From: Brachypodius melanocephalos
Lineage: Eukaryota; Chordata; Aves; Passeriformes; Pycnonotidae
Reading direction: 5' to 3'
Assembly: GCA_013398615.1 (NCBI GenBank)
Contig: VZSR01001755.1
Coordinates: 2,613,170-2,677,169 of the forward strand
Length of the DNA stretch: 64,000 nt
Position numbers and translations under genes: made by a program. This document shows positions 25,206 through 37,511 of the stretch, one piece after another (position 1 is the first letter of the stretch; each line of letters begins with the position of its first letter). The notes beneath the pieces are model-generated. The model ran no database searches. It saw nothing but the letters and a program-made list of their open reading frames with translations, and was not told the origin of the DNA.

Positions 25206-27109
25206 ACAACTCAAAGCTAAAGAATGAACCAAACTGAAAACAAGGCTGCTTGGTCATATCAGAATCCCACCAGCAAATATTTCTATAACCCCAAGAAGAA
25301 TAGCTCTTAAGGTTTCTTTTTTTCCCCTTAAATAATTTAATTTCAGAAATAATTTGATAATAGTGATATTAATAAATAAAAATAAATGCAATTTAATATC
25401 AGGAGAAAAACTTGATTTGTATTTTTCTTGCAGAAACCAGCCCAGTCCAGCTCCACCACACTGTCCTCAGACGAACTGCTCGGCGCTCTCATCTTCTTGG
25501 CTCTCAAACTTGAGGACAGGTGTACAAGACAAATATTTTCTTAGGGGGGACAGAATATCACGCAGCTGAGTTCTGAAGCAAATTTAAGCTGATTAAGTTT
25601 TCAAAATCTATCTGACCTCCTGCTCAAACCTTTGATCTGTCGTCCTCAGTTTTACGGCACCGCATCCAGCGCCCAAACACCGGCTCCCACCAGCCCCTCT
25701 TTGGGGGCACCAAGAAAACCAATAAGGGCACCCCAAAGCCTCTGAACCCTGTGTGCATCCAGCTCAGGATCCATTTCTGCAAACACCAGGGATTTCAGGC
25801 AGGCAAAGAGTCTTACTGATTTTACTGGGCTATAAATCAAGGAGCTTAGAGCTGCAGAGCGTTTGCGGATCGTCATGGTAGGACTGGAATCGTCCTTGGC
25901 AATCCGGGCAGCTCTGTAAGGTGCAGCTCAGCCTAAGAATATTACAGCCAGTTCAAAGTAATCCTAAACTGTACATGAAATTGCAATTTCAGATCCTCAA
26001 TCCCTTCAAATTCCAAAATTACAAAAAACATGGGTGTCTCCTCTGGTTGTTGGTATTAAGGAATCTACTCAAAAAATGATCAAAACCAGTTATCAAATTT
26101 GTGCATCATTTTTGGGATAACATTACGGCTTGGTTTTGTTATAAACAAAGATAACGGCAATATACATTGGTTTGAATCAGCATCTAGAAGAATTCTGGAG
26201 CACCAGACAAATTAAATTTCACTTTTTCTCACTTTTTCACTCAGAAGTGAACCACAAACACTGTAAGGGCCCATGGTAGGGGTGCATAAATCAAAGGAGT
26301 GGTGACACAGCACCAGTTATCCCAGGGAGCTCTGTCCATGCTCTGTTTCTCCTTCTATTCAGGCTGACCCACGTTAACACTCGTTCCATTGTACTGCAGC
26401 CTAGTTTCACATGATGTTTTACCACCACTGCACATCATAAAGTGACTGAAACTGCCAGTTTATCTTTGTGGAAAAAAAGTAAAACATAAATTACAGCAAT
26501 AGCATAAATTACTGCTGGTCCCAGAAAGGGAGAGGGACTCGTCAGCAAGGCACTGCACAGATCACATTACAGCTGCTCTCGCTCAACTTGCCTGGGGTAA
26601 AAGTCCTCATCTTTCATAGAAGCAGCTTTATAACCTCCTGAACCCACAGAAGAAATCCCAATAAATAATACAGAACCACTCATGAGTTCCATAAACAAAT
26701 TAGAATTTGTTTGTTCACACTGAGTAGAATCAGGCTGACCTCTGAGAGACAGGACAGAGGTGATCCGAAAGAAAGATACTCCAAATTTCAGGGGTTTATT
26801 CCTAACTAGAGGCAAAGAATGCATATCCTACCAGTTTACTTAAAGGGAATTGCAACATTTTATTTTATAATGGCTTCAACAACTTGCAGTCAGCAAAATA
26901 TTTATAAGCTTTGTCTCTCAGTTACCAACAAACCATAAATTCTTGGGTTTTTTTCAGTCCCAAACATTTGAGGGGTCTGAATTTCAGAGGTACTGAGCTC
27001 CCAAAGCTTCCCCTGGAGATGGCATAAGCACAGCTAGATGGGCTCTGCTCTGGTTGTCTGCAACTGGTTATATTGGCCCTGTGGTATAAAAACAATGGAA
27101 AGTCCCTGC

Positions 27110-27427
27110 CAGTACCTTAAAGGGTCTTACAGGAAGGCTGGAGAGGGACCTTTCACAAGGGCGTGCGGTGAGAGGAAAAAGGGGAATGGCTTCCCAATGA
27201 TGGAGGGCAGGGTTAGATGGGATATTGGGAAGGAATTGTTCCCTGGGATGGGGGGCAGGCCCTGGCACAGAGTGCCCAGAGCAGCTGTGGCTGGCCCTGG
27301 ATCCCTGGCAGTGCCCAAGGCCAGGCTGGACAGGGCTTGGAGCAGCCTGGGACAGTGGAAGGTGTCCCTGCCATGGCAGAGGGTGGAATGAGATGATCTT
27401 CCAAACCATTCCATAATCCTGTGACTC
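27110..27427 (+). mobile_element. CR1 LINE 3' fragment, about 320 bp
   Basis: This is one of the longer copies. It starts in the TACCTTAAAGGGTCTTACAG region, passes through GATATTGGGAAGGAATTG, the CCCTGGCACAGAGTGCCCAG block, GGCCAGGCTGGACAGGG and GGAAGGTGTCCCTGCCATGG, and ends ATAATCCTGTGAC. Long open frames on both strands here are by-products of its GC-rich sequence. It is antisense to the host gene. Confidence 0.9.
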
Positions 27428-28883
27428 CTGCTGACTTTGGCTTTTCCCTGAGGTCTGTAACACCCAGCAGCTCTTGCATCATCACAAACCACACGAGCAG
27501 CTCTGATGAAGACAGAGACCACAATTTACAGCACTCAAAAGATCCAACTCATGGGGCTGCCCGGGCACCCTCTTTTCCACTGCCATCTTTTAACTGCGTA
27601 AATATGAAGCTTCACCTTTCTTAAAACCTGCAACTAAAACTAATTTAGCACCTCTTTATCCAGGCTGTTGCTTTGCAACCAAGGGAGATATAAATCACCT
27701 TCCCTGGGGCAGAGGTAGCACTGCTACAGACCAAAAATGCCTTTTTACTCTTTTTTGTTTTAAGGAATGAGTACATACACACAGAGCCGTGTACAGGGAA
27801 CATCAGGGGGGACTTATACCACATTTGACAAATGAGAAGGTTCACACAGGCCTGGTGCACACACAGAGCAGTTTCCTGGCCTCCTTCTTTTCCAACTGGC
27901 TGCTGGGTGCATGTGCTGGAGGTAGCACGAGCTGTTTCTGAATTATTTTAAGGGCATTCCCTCCCTTTCAGGTTAGGTGCTATTCCAGAAACATCATGAA
28001 TAAGAACCCAAGTGGAAGGTGAACATTTGGAGGGTCAGCCAGTGTTCATTAAAGTCAAGCTCTTTTTATAGCAATGGGCAGCACTGCAAATAGAGTTAAT
28101 GGTCTGAAACCAGTTTTCCATGTGTGAGAGGTGGCTGCTGAAATTCCCACTTGGCAGAAACTTGTCAGAAGTATCAATTGGAATATCCATTTTTATAATG
28201 AAAAAGGTTTAAATTGGATAAGCTGCAGAGGAATTCCACTGATTCAAAAGAGAACTCCTGTTTAATACATACTTGAGCTAAAATTATCTGATTATGACGA
28301 TTTTACACGCAGTTATTTTATATTACGGAGGACTTTTGCATAAAAAAGATTATGTCCTTGTTGCAGTTAATTGGGTTTTAAAAACCAACTATAATTCTTT
28401 AACAAGCCTTAAAGAATCATATTGTGGTTGCCGAGCAAAACTGCATCGACTTCAACAAAACATTTCACGTCAAAATTAAAACAGTCCTTGGCACTCCAGA
28501 TGTGGTGCCTGGATTAATGGGTGCTCCTCTAACACTCTCCTTTCATGAAAGAGCACAGGATCTACGACAGGAGCACACCACAGAAGCACATGGTGTCCTA
28601 CCCTAATTACCAAGGATTTAGAAGCTATTTTGAAGGTATCAGGTGCATCAGAGGGAACTTTCAGATCCAGTTCCACTCCATGGAGCACATGCCCTCATGA
28701 GCCCCAAGGTCACTCCCAGGTTCATCTGCTCCAGCCGCACTTTGGGGTTGGAAGCCACGTGGACAATTCCATCCTCCAGCAACATCCATGGAGGCATTTG
28801 GGATCTCTTGGATATTTATCAAAGATGAAGCTGTTCAGAATCCTTCAAATATTATAAATCCATGCATTGTGTGAGATACTGGG

Positions 28884-29070
28884 AGAAAATCCTGCCCTGT
28901 GAGGGTGGGGAGGCCCTGGCACAGAGTAGCTCTGGCTGCCCCTGGATCCCTGGAAGTGCCCAAGGCAAGGTTGGATGGGTTTGGAGCCACCTGGGACAGT
29001 GGAAGGTGTCCCTGCCATGGCAGATGGTGGCACTGGATGAGTTTTAAGGCCCCTTCCAACCCAAACGATC
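28884..29070 (+). mobile_element. CR1 LINE 3' fragment
   Basis: It shows GGGAGAAAATCCTGCCCTGTG, then GAGGCCCTGGCACAGAGTAG with a short internal deletion, then CCTGGATCCCTGGAAGTGCC, GGAAGGTGTCCCTGCCATGG and CCCCTTCCAACCCAAACGAT. It abuts a second CR1 end at 29071. Confidence 0.88.
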
Positions 29071-29160
29071 AGGATTTGATGATGGGCTTGGCAGTGTTGG
29101 GTTTATGGTTGGACTCAATGACCTTAGAGGTCTTGTCCAACCTAAATAATTCCACGTTTT
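29071..29160 (+). mobile_element. Second CR1 3' end, different subfamily
   Basis: The segment carries GGCTTGGCAGTGTTGGGTTT, ATGGTTGGACTCAATGACC, TTAGAGGTCTTGTCCAACC and TAAATAATTCC. This is the CR1 tail type with the GGACTCAATGA block, unlike the CCAACCCAAAC tail directly upstream, so the two are separate insertions or a mosaic element. Confidence 0.8.
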
Positions 29161-29380
29161 TCTATCTTCCAGCTTTGGAAACAGCTCTCATAAGTAGAGT
29201 TTTATATATAAACACACACAACACCATATTCACTGATAGAGGAGCAGCAGGTTTAAGAACTTTTCTGTTTAGGGTAGTAGCTATGAAAGAATCATTTTTC
29301 AAAATGCCTGCAACTAGCTCAAAGTGGCAATCCATAAGCTGATCCATCATAATTAGTTAGATAAAAGTGTAAGCAAACTT

Positions 29381-29461
29381 AAAAAAAAAAAAAAAAAGAA
29401 GAAGAAGAAGAAGAAAAAAGGAGGAAAAAATCAAAGGGTGGGGGAAGAAGAAGAAAGAAAA
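29381..29461. repeat. Purine tract: A17, (GAA)n and GA-rich tail
   Basis: Seventeen A are followed by six GAA units and then A/G-rich sequence to about 29461, with very few pyrimidines on the plus strand. Confidence 0.9.
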
Positions 29462-32400
29462 CTTGCTCCAGGGAAGAAGCAACTGTTCTCTGATGTGCAG
29501 CAAGGAATTTAACATCAAAGAACTAATGTAAATGGGGCCCATTTACCTCAAAAAACAACACACCACTCCACATTCTGGAATATTTCTATTTTAAGTTTGA
29601 CAGCATTATGCTTTGTACCAAAATTCAAGATTGTGTAATTTGATAGATGTCAGAAGAAAATGACCTTCAGGATGGCTAATGGTGGCAATCTTTGTTATTA
29701 AGTATGTTAAAACTCTCTGTACAATATCTGTTTAAATTTCAGAGATCAGCAGATCACCTCTAAAGTTCATCTGATTGAACATAAAAATTCCATTTTGACT
29801 CAAAGGCTGAAACATGCATTTTCCTTATGTGCCTCTAACACTGACAGTGGGTGACTTCCCACACCAAACTCCTGTTCTTTCTCCTGCTCTCCCCACCAAT
29901 CAGACAAAAATGAAAGCTGGGTCTCTGCTCAGCAGTGAAAATAGCACACCACTTCAAATATGTAATCTGAACCACCCAAAAGACCATTAAAAATAGTTGA
30001 ATATCCAAAAGGATGTTAACAGAATAATTAGTCAAGTACCAAATGACTTCAAGGGTTTTGAAAATGAATGATAGAAATCCTAAAATCCTATTAATATTCT
30101 ATTTTACATTTCACTTTTGGAGGTCTACAAATCTTATCCTTTTTATTTTTTTTTATTAAACATACATCTTTAGGAGAAAAAAAAAAAAACAAAAACCTCT
30201 CATTCATGTGTGAAGTACTTTTCATTGGGAAAAACCCAAGAATGAATAGCAATGACTTTGACAGTACCTGCACAGAGAATTGCCTTTCTGCAGCACGTTA
30301 CAGTTCTGTGCTTAACGGGGGCCCACTGCGAACCTGCTTCTGCAAACTGCGACGTAGGAAAACTCCAAATTCCACACTTCTCCTTTAAACACACAGAGTA
30401 TTTCTAGTAATTCTGAAATTATGCAGAGGAATTAAATACAGGCATTTTTAACTCTCCCAGAAAGTCTTCTGTGGGACTCCAGCTGCAGGGTGGCTGATGC
30501 CCAACTTCTACCAGCCTTACACCAGGACACAATTATTACCTTCACCTAAACGGATTTACTGAGCATCTAAATATTCCTCAGCATCCCTAAACGCTGATTT
30601 CCAGTCAATATTGCTGTCAGCCAGGCACATTATTTAAAACAAACTGGCCTAAAATACAAGGCTTGCGTACGAGACTAGGATTTAAAACCAGATGAACAGC
30701 CTGGCTTTGCCACATGCAATTGTTTGATGCTTGAACTATCCTTTACAGAAGACAATATTGGAGAGTACATCAGGCACTTAAAGGGCTGGCACAGAATTGT
30801 GCTTTAATCTGAAGCTGTTCTGGGACATTTTGCCAAAAGATTGCTGGGTGTGATAAGCTCTAGGCTGGGATCACGGCCAGCACAGGCAAAGATGGCTGAT
30901 TTTCCTTTGATTTACTCTCATCAATCATCTGTGAGATGACCATTGGTGACATCAGTGTGGGGTTTTGTGGTGACAGAGATTCCTGTAGATGAAGAGATTC
31001 AAATGATCATCACAGATGTCACTTCTTTCCATCTGCCATCCATCACACTGGGCAGCTGGGGTCAAGATTTCTCATTAGTTTCCTATTCACACCAACTTTG
31101 GGGTCAGGTTTTATATTATGGCACAATTCTTCCCCCAGCTCCACACTCCAATGAGATGGAGTAAACCTGGTGAAGAAGGGGAGACTACAACACGCTCCAC
31201 TTTAGGGTCCCTAAATCACAAATAATTTCTGGATTACCATTTTAGTATTTCCTGCTTTTCTTCTGTTCTGTCCAACTAAACAAAGACAGTTATTTAAACT
31301 GAGTTTAAGATGTTCTATCAGAAATGCTGGCATGTTCTTTTTCAGAGCTTTAACAAAGAAAACCTGCACCCAACAGGAATTATTTGAGCTTTGACAAGCT
31401 GCCTTTATCCCTGAGAAATGCAGGCACCTCACTCCTCTGATGAGCTTGGGGTCTCCCCTAGTCTGACACAAAGAAGTTTCCAGAATCACTCAGGCCCACA
31501 TGTTTCTGGTACCCAGCAAAACCAAGAGGGGACGGGCTGGGAAACATCTTTGAAGATGCAAGTCAAAGCTAAAGCTTCCTCCACACGTAAAAGGCAACAG
31601 TCCCAAGATGTGACACTGATCCAAGACTTGACTCGGTTAAAGACTATTTAATCTGAGCTTTACAAAACATGATTCTCTCAGAAATTGGAGATCTCCAATA
31701 CCCAGGCACTTTATCATGATTTATCAGCTAAATTCACAGGCCTTGACTTTAGCCAAGGAGAGACTTTAAGGCTCCTGAAAGAGTGATAAAGGGATAAGAA
31801 TAAAATTTTTAGATTTTGCATTGCTGTTTTAAGTTGAATTTTGTGGCATGGACCAGCATTTATTAAGAAGACAACAAGTAGAAAAGCATTCTACGTATGT
31901 TTCATTTGAAGACAGAATCTTTGCTATTAAATAGAAGAAAAAGTGGGAACAAAGGACAAACTCTGTACCCCTGAATTAACTTGGTATCACTAAACTAACA
32001 CAATATCATGAAGTTAACTCAGCATTTTGAAGTTACATCATTAGGCAAGAGCCCAACAAAAGTTAAGCTTCTATACTTGGGAAGACAGACACTGAAAATA
32101 CAACCAAATCCCCCAACAAATCTATGATCTGAAGCCATCGGTGCTGCTTAGCAAGATTAGGGTGGATTACTTTTTGTAGTTTTAAATATAACAAAGCTTC
32201 CCCAACAGAGCAACAACTTCCCCGAGCCAGAGCACGTTACTGAGCCGAGGAGAAACTTCCCAAGCCCAGCAAAGGCCCAATTAAAAAGAAAATGGAATCT
32301 ATTGCTCCATCATCAAAGCAATTAAAAACATAAACAAGGCATTGCAAGACTCTTAACACTCCCAATGTTTAATTATTTATCTCTTCTCCATCCTGCAGCT

Positions 32401-34167
32401 GTAGGTCAGAATTAACTCCTCTGAACTAAATACAGGAGAACTCTTTTGGGGATTTGTACCTTATTCATTTTCAAGCAAACATTCAAATTCATTTCAAATT
32501 CACACAAGAACTGCAACAGTTTCACCTAAATCAGATTTTCTACAAGTTAAACACCCCTCCTACACTCAGATGTGATTGTGAAAGTACTTTGATCTCTGTT
32601 CCCAAATTTATTGCTCTGTGTAATCCATGACAAAATATAATGTGATTTACTGTATCTCTATATGACAGCCCAGCAGCTGACAGAACTTAAGAATTTAGCA
32701 TAAGAAAAAAACCCTTCTGGCACCAAAATATACAAATCATAATTGAGGCACTTTAGTATCACGTTACAATGAAGCACATGCAGACTGATCCTAAGAACTT
32801 CAAAACAATTAGAATTCTTTCTCACCCATTTAATGAAGGTGGGTTTTACTCCATGACATGTTCTGCAGCTGTAAGCAAGTAATTTTGGAGCACTTTTCTT
32901 TCTTCATATTAATGACTCTGAAGGACTAATAACATTGGTTTACCCCTTTCCTATTTCCCAAATGCTCCTTCTCCCCCAAAAGGAAGAAGAAAAAAGCCAC
33001 CTGCAGCTTTTCTCTATTCTAACAACATGAAGAAAGAGCAAATGAGTGTAAACAGCGTCTTCAAATTGTGCCAGTATTTAAATACACAATTATTATGTTT
33101 TACTTTAGTTTGTTTTTGATCACTGAGCATTTTTTCTAAATAAAGCTGTTTGGAAATCTGGTTTGTTTTTTTTTTTATTGTGCTGACCTAAGCAGGGATG
33201 TGACTGACACATTCCATGGAGCACCTTTTGCAGTAGCTCATGCTGACTCTGGGGTTTGGGGGACTTAAGAAAGTCTTTGTGCAAAGAATGCATCACCCCA
33301 AAAACTTCCAAGCAGAGTAAGAATGTGGAGCTTGTGGATACAGGAGGATTTTCTACTTCTAGTTCCAAAGAATAAACACCAGTTACCGTTGTTTGCACAA
33401 CGAAAACCACGGAGTGAAACCAGCAGTGATGGCTGCAGGGATCCAGGAGCAGGGAATCATTCCTGTCACACCTGACCAGGAACCCACACCTCACTCAAGA
33501 ATTCTGCACAAATCTAACAATGAATTGGCTCTGTTGTTAAAATTAAAAAAAACCCCACCAGTAATCTCCCATTGCAGTCAGCACCACACTGGAAAACAGC
33601 CAGTGTTTTCCAAATATTATCATGAACCCAGGAATGGAATGATAAGTAAAATTGGTAAATTAGGTCCAAAATTAGTAAATTGTAAGTCCAAAACTGGACC
33701 TACAGCTTTTTCCAAGATGCAAGGTATTGGGGAAAAAAGGGAGAGAATGAGGTCATGATTCAACTGGGCTTTAAAAAACATTTAATAAAGCTGAAATAAT
33801 AAGCAATTGTGTATTACAAGATAAAGTCGATGTGTTACAGGTTGTTTGGAGAGTGAAGAAAGGCTCAGGAAACGATTGAAAAAATAATTAAAACAATTGT
33901 TCTGCCACTAGCAAAACCTCAGCATTCACCTTATCCACCATCCCCACAACTTTGTGTGAGTCTTGACCTTATGAATACACTCCAGAAGATAAAACCTGGA
34001 AGTTCAGGGATTGAGAAGAGGCAGCGTGTGCCCAGGTGCTGCACGACGGGGAGGGGTGTTTGGGCACACACTTGAAAAAGGAAGAGGAGACAGAAACCTC
34101 AAAAAACCCTCAACTTGTGAATGTTTCTTCAACAGTTATTTTAGATTGATGCCAGTTGGTTAAAAAC

Positions 34168-34196
34168 ATTTGGAAGAGTCTTCAATCAACAGAGCC
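34168..34196 (+). repeat. Perfect 29-bp inverted repeat, left arm
   Basis: The arm starts ATTTGGAAGAGTCTTC and ends AACAGAGCC. Its exact reverse complement is at 34830-34858. The match stops abruptly on both sides. Confidence 0.95.
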
Positions 34197-34829
34197 TAAA
34201 AAACGCAGGCAAACTTCTCCACCAACTCCCCAGCTATAACTGATGTGACAGGATATGAGTAATGTGTGCTGAAAGATGGGCCACGTGATCGAGCTCTAAT
34301 TTTAATCGTATCAGTCCTTGCTCTGCTGAAAGCCATCTTTTTAATTCCATATATTGTCATCCTTTATCATTTAGCTCTTGTCTGATTCTCATTTCTTAAC
34401 AGCATTGCTTCAATCATTTTCATTTTGAACCCTGTGGTTCTATTTGTGAATGCAAATAACGGTGCTTGATCTCCCTTCAGAGGTCACTGAAGATATCCAA
34501 AAGGGACCCTCTTGCTCATGGGTGCACATTTTTTTTTCCCCACGGTGACAGTTATACCAACTTCTCGTGGCTCCTAACTCTGGAATCAAGTTTATAAATA
34601 CAGCTGATGAGCAGAAATGTGACTTGTTGTTTTCTGGATTGTTTTTTCTGAGGTTTTTGTTGTTTTGGTTTGGTTTGGTTTTTTTAGGAGATGGGAGCAA
34701 AGCAACTCTGTGAATAACTGCAGCTCTTGCTTTGAAACATCTCCAGCAGGGAGAGTGCCATAAATTCTATTTAGTCTTATTTGAGTGAAATATCCCTGGG
34801 ATGATTCTACCATCTTTTTCTTCATGTTT

Positions 34830-34858
34830 GGCTCTGTTGATTGAAGACTCTTCCAAAT
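34830..34858 (-). repeat. Perfect 29-bp inverted repeat, right arm
   Basis: It starts GGCTCTGTTGATTG on the plus strand and is the exact reverse complement of 34168-34196. The two arms are separated by 633 bp of unrelated sequence. Confidence 0.95.
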
Positions 34859-37296
34859 GGCTCCCCTGAGGGATGATGCAATTCCTGTGACCATGTTCCT
34901 GGTCCACCATCATCCTGCTTTTTCCTTGCAGGAATCAGAAGGAGCAGTGCAAAAAGGGACACACTACAGAGGAAACTGGTTTTAAAAGGATTTGTTGAAA
35001 GGTACTATCAAGACGGATTAAATAATCTGCATTTTTTTGTGCTAATATACAGTAAAAACATTTCTTTTTTTGTGAAATACATTTCTTCTTGATCTTTTGG
35101 TATTGTAGTTTGCTTTTATTGATCTTTTGGCACCACATTTCTGGTTTTGCTAGATTTTCTCTAACAAAGCCAAATGTACTACACTCATTTTCATTAATAT
35201 TAGTTGGTGAATCACTATCACTGTGTCAGAAACATTCAAGAACCAAATGTAATTTAATGTACACAGGCTCTACAAAACAAAAACAATAAAAACATTGCTC
35301 TGGAACAGAGAGATAATATCAGAGACACTAGTTCTAGGATTATAATGAAAAAGAATTAAGAGACTTGGGAAACATCCAACTGTTCTTGGTAAGAATTGGA
35401 GGTTCTTTAAATTATTCATAGCTGGAGCCTAAGATAAATAATTAATGTAACAGACTCCAAACAAGTTTTAAAAAATGGCCCATCTACAACTGCTAGGGAT
35501 CCTGGCTGCATCCAGCAAGGACACCAACAGGTCTGCATTACAATTAGACACCACTTAACGAGACCATTACACTTGGGAGGATTACACGTCCACATTTTAT
35601 GGCTGACCTATTCGCCCCCATGGAAATACCCAGGGAATCACTGCAGGGAGTGTGAAAACAGCTCCTCTGAGTGCTCCCACAAACAAAGTTATCTGCAAGT
35701 GTGGCTTCAGTCTCCAAGGTAATGAAGTTCATGAAAGGTGTCAGATCAAAGTTTCCATGGCACCCAGCTCTCAGAAGGTCTTAGGGACAATGGTGGAACC
35801 ATTCTTGGTGTTCATGAAATGTGGAGTTGGCAGAGAAGATGCAGAGCTGGAGAGACAGGACTCAGAAATGGGAACTCATGGAAGGCACAAGATGCTTGTA
35901 TTTTAGGAGCAGAAGGAACTGCTTAGGGGAAACTCAATCTTTTTAATCACGTATCTCTTAAAGTCTCTCTCATCTCAGAAAATGTCATATTCCTACCCTT
36001 CATCTTCTATCTCTTTGCCAGTGCTGAACAGTGTGATACCATCTGGACCAGTGCCAGAACAGATACTGTGAATCACAGATATTCCTACATATGCAGCACA
36101 AAAATATGCCCAGGGAGTGACATCCAACTGGGCTGTCTAGGCTTGTGTTGGGTGAGGAATTAATCCAGCATCACACACCCTGATGCTGAAGGAGGGACTG
36201 AAATATTCCCTAGGGCCCATTAGCAGTACCTTGGTTCCAAACTATGTGCAAGAAGTTGCTCAGAAAATAAGTATCCATCTATAGGACACTGTCTGAAGAG
36301 TTTTGAAAAGGGCCCCATTACAAAAGCATTACATTGCAATAAAACTGTTCTATAGAATAATTACTCCTAATTAAGGAAGTCCCCAAGTAGCTGAGTTTTC
36401 TGTGGATTTCACACCTTATACAGGTGGAGTGATTGTGCCAGGTAAAAACTGTAAACATCAGATTTGATTTCAAAGCACAGAAATCTCAGAGTACAACTAA
36501 CATCAACGTCATTCAAGTCTACAAGCAGGATCTGCATGGCTCTGGCCAGGTTTTGTGCCACCTTGGTGTCCCATCTCTCCAGAGGGAAACTCTTCACAGC
36601 TTCCTTCCATCAGAACAATTGCATCCCTCAAAATAAAGTGTTTAACCCATTTTTGGCATCTTTTTGACTACAACTTTATCCTGTAACCAAATATCGTGTG
36701 TGTTCAGTACAGTCAATACACAAAAATGTAAATTACTTCTCCACAAGAAAAGCAGCACTGAAAGAGAATTAGATGTTCCTGGAACCTGCATAAACCTTTA
36801 ACAGAATGAGTCAAAATAGCTATTTAAATATAGAAAAGAAGTCAATAAAAAGCTAAATGCTGAAAATTATTGTGAGAGAAAAAAAAAACCCATCATCATC
36901 TTCTCCCACTCCAGTTTACTCATGTGTGCTGCTCAAAGGGAGCTTTTTTATGAGATATTTTCAGTGTTCCAAGGTTGCTTCCTTGGAGCATTGTTAGCCT
37001 GTCCACTGCTCGGGCCGTGCTTGCTGAATGTTCATTTCCTCTGCCAAGAAAATCCCACAGAACGTTACAAACAGCGGCGGTGGCCAAGCCCCACATCTGC
37101 ACACACTCAGACTTTGTCTCCTGCTTTCAGTCATTCCTGGCAAACCTGGAACAGCTCCCAGCTTTGTGCTCTCCACTGCACCTGGCTGAGGAGAGCCCCT
37201 GCCCCGAGTGCTGCTGATGCAACCTGGAACACACCTGGCCCTGCCCAAAGCAGACACCAGCAGAGCCCAGCTCCAGGGCTGTGTGCCCGAATATCC

Positions 37297-37511
37297 AACA
37301 GTCAGGGGATGGTCTGGGTTGGAGGGGACCTTAAAGACCATGCAGTGCCAGCCCTGCCATGGCCAGGGACGCCTTCCACTGTCCCAGGCTGCTCCAAGCC
37401 TCAGTGTCCAACCTGGCTTTGGGCACTGCCAGGGATCCAGGGGCAGCCACAGCCGCTCTGGGCACCCTGTGCCTCCCCATCCTCACAGGGAAGATTCCTT
37501 CCTAATATGGC
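37297..37511 (-). mobile_element. CR1 LINE 3' fragment, reverse orientation
   Basis: Read on the minus strand this is the usual CR1 end. On the plus strand it appears as GGTCTGGGTTGGAGGGGACC, then a CCTTCCACTGTCCCAGGCTG block, a GCCAGGGATCCAGGGGCAGC block, and a left end at TTCCTTCCTAATATGG. It lies in the sense orientation of the host gene within the 15.4-kb intron. Confidence 0.88.

Noticed and set aside
27038..27524. Several overlapping open frames of 60 to 131 codons on both strands
   Set aside because: All run through the CR1 copy at 27110-27427.
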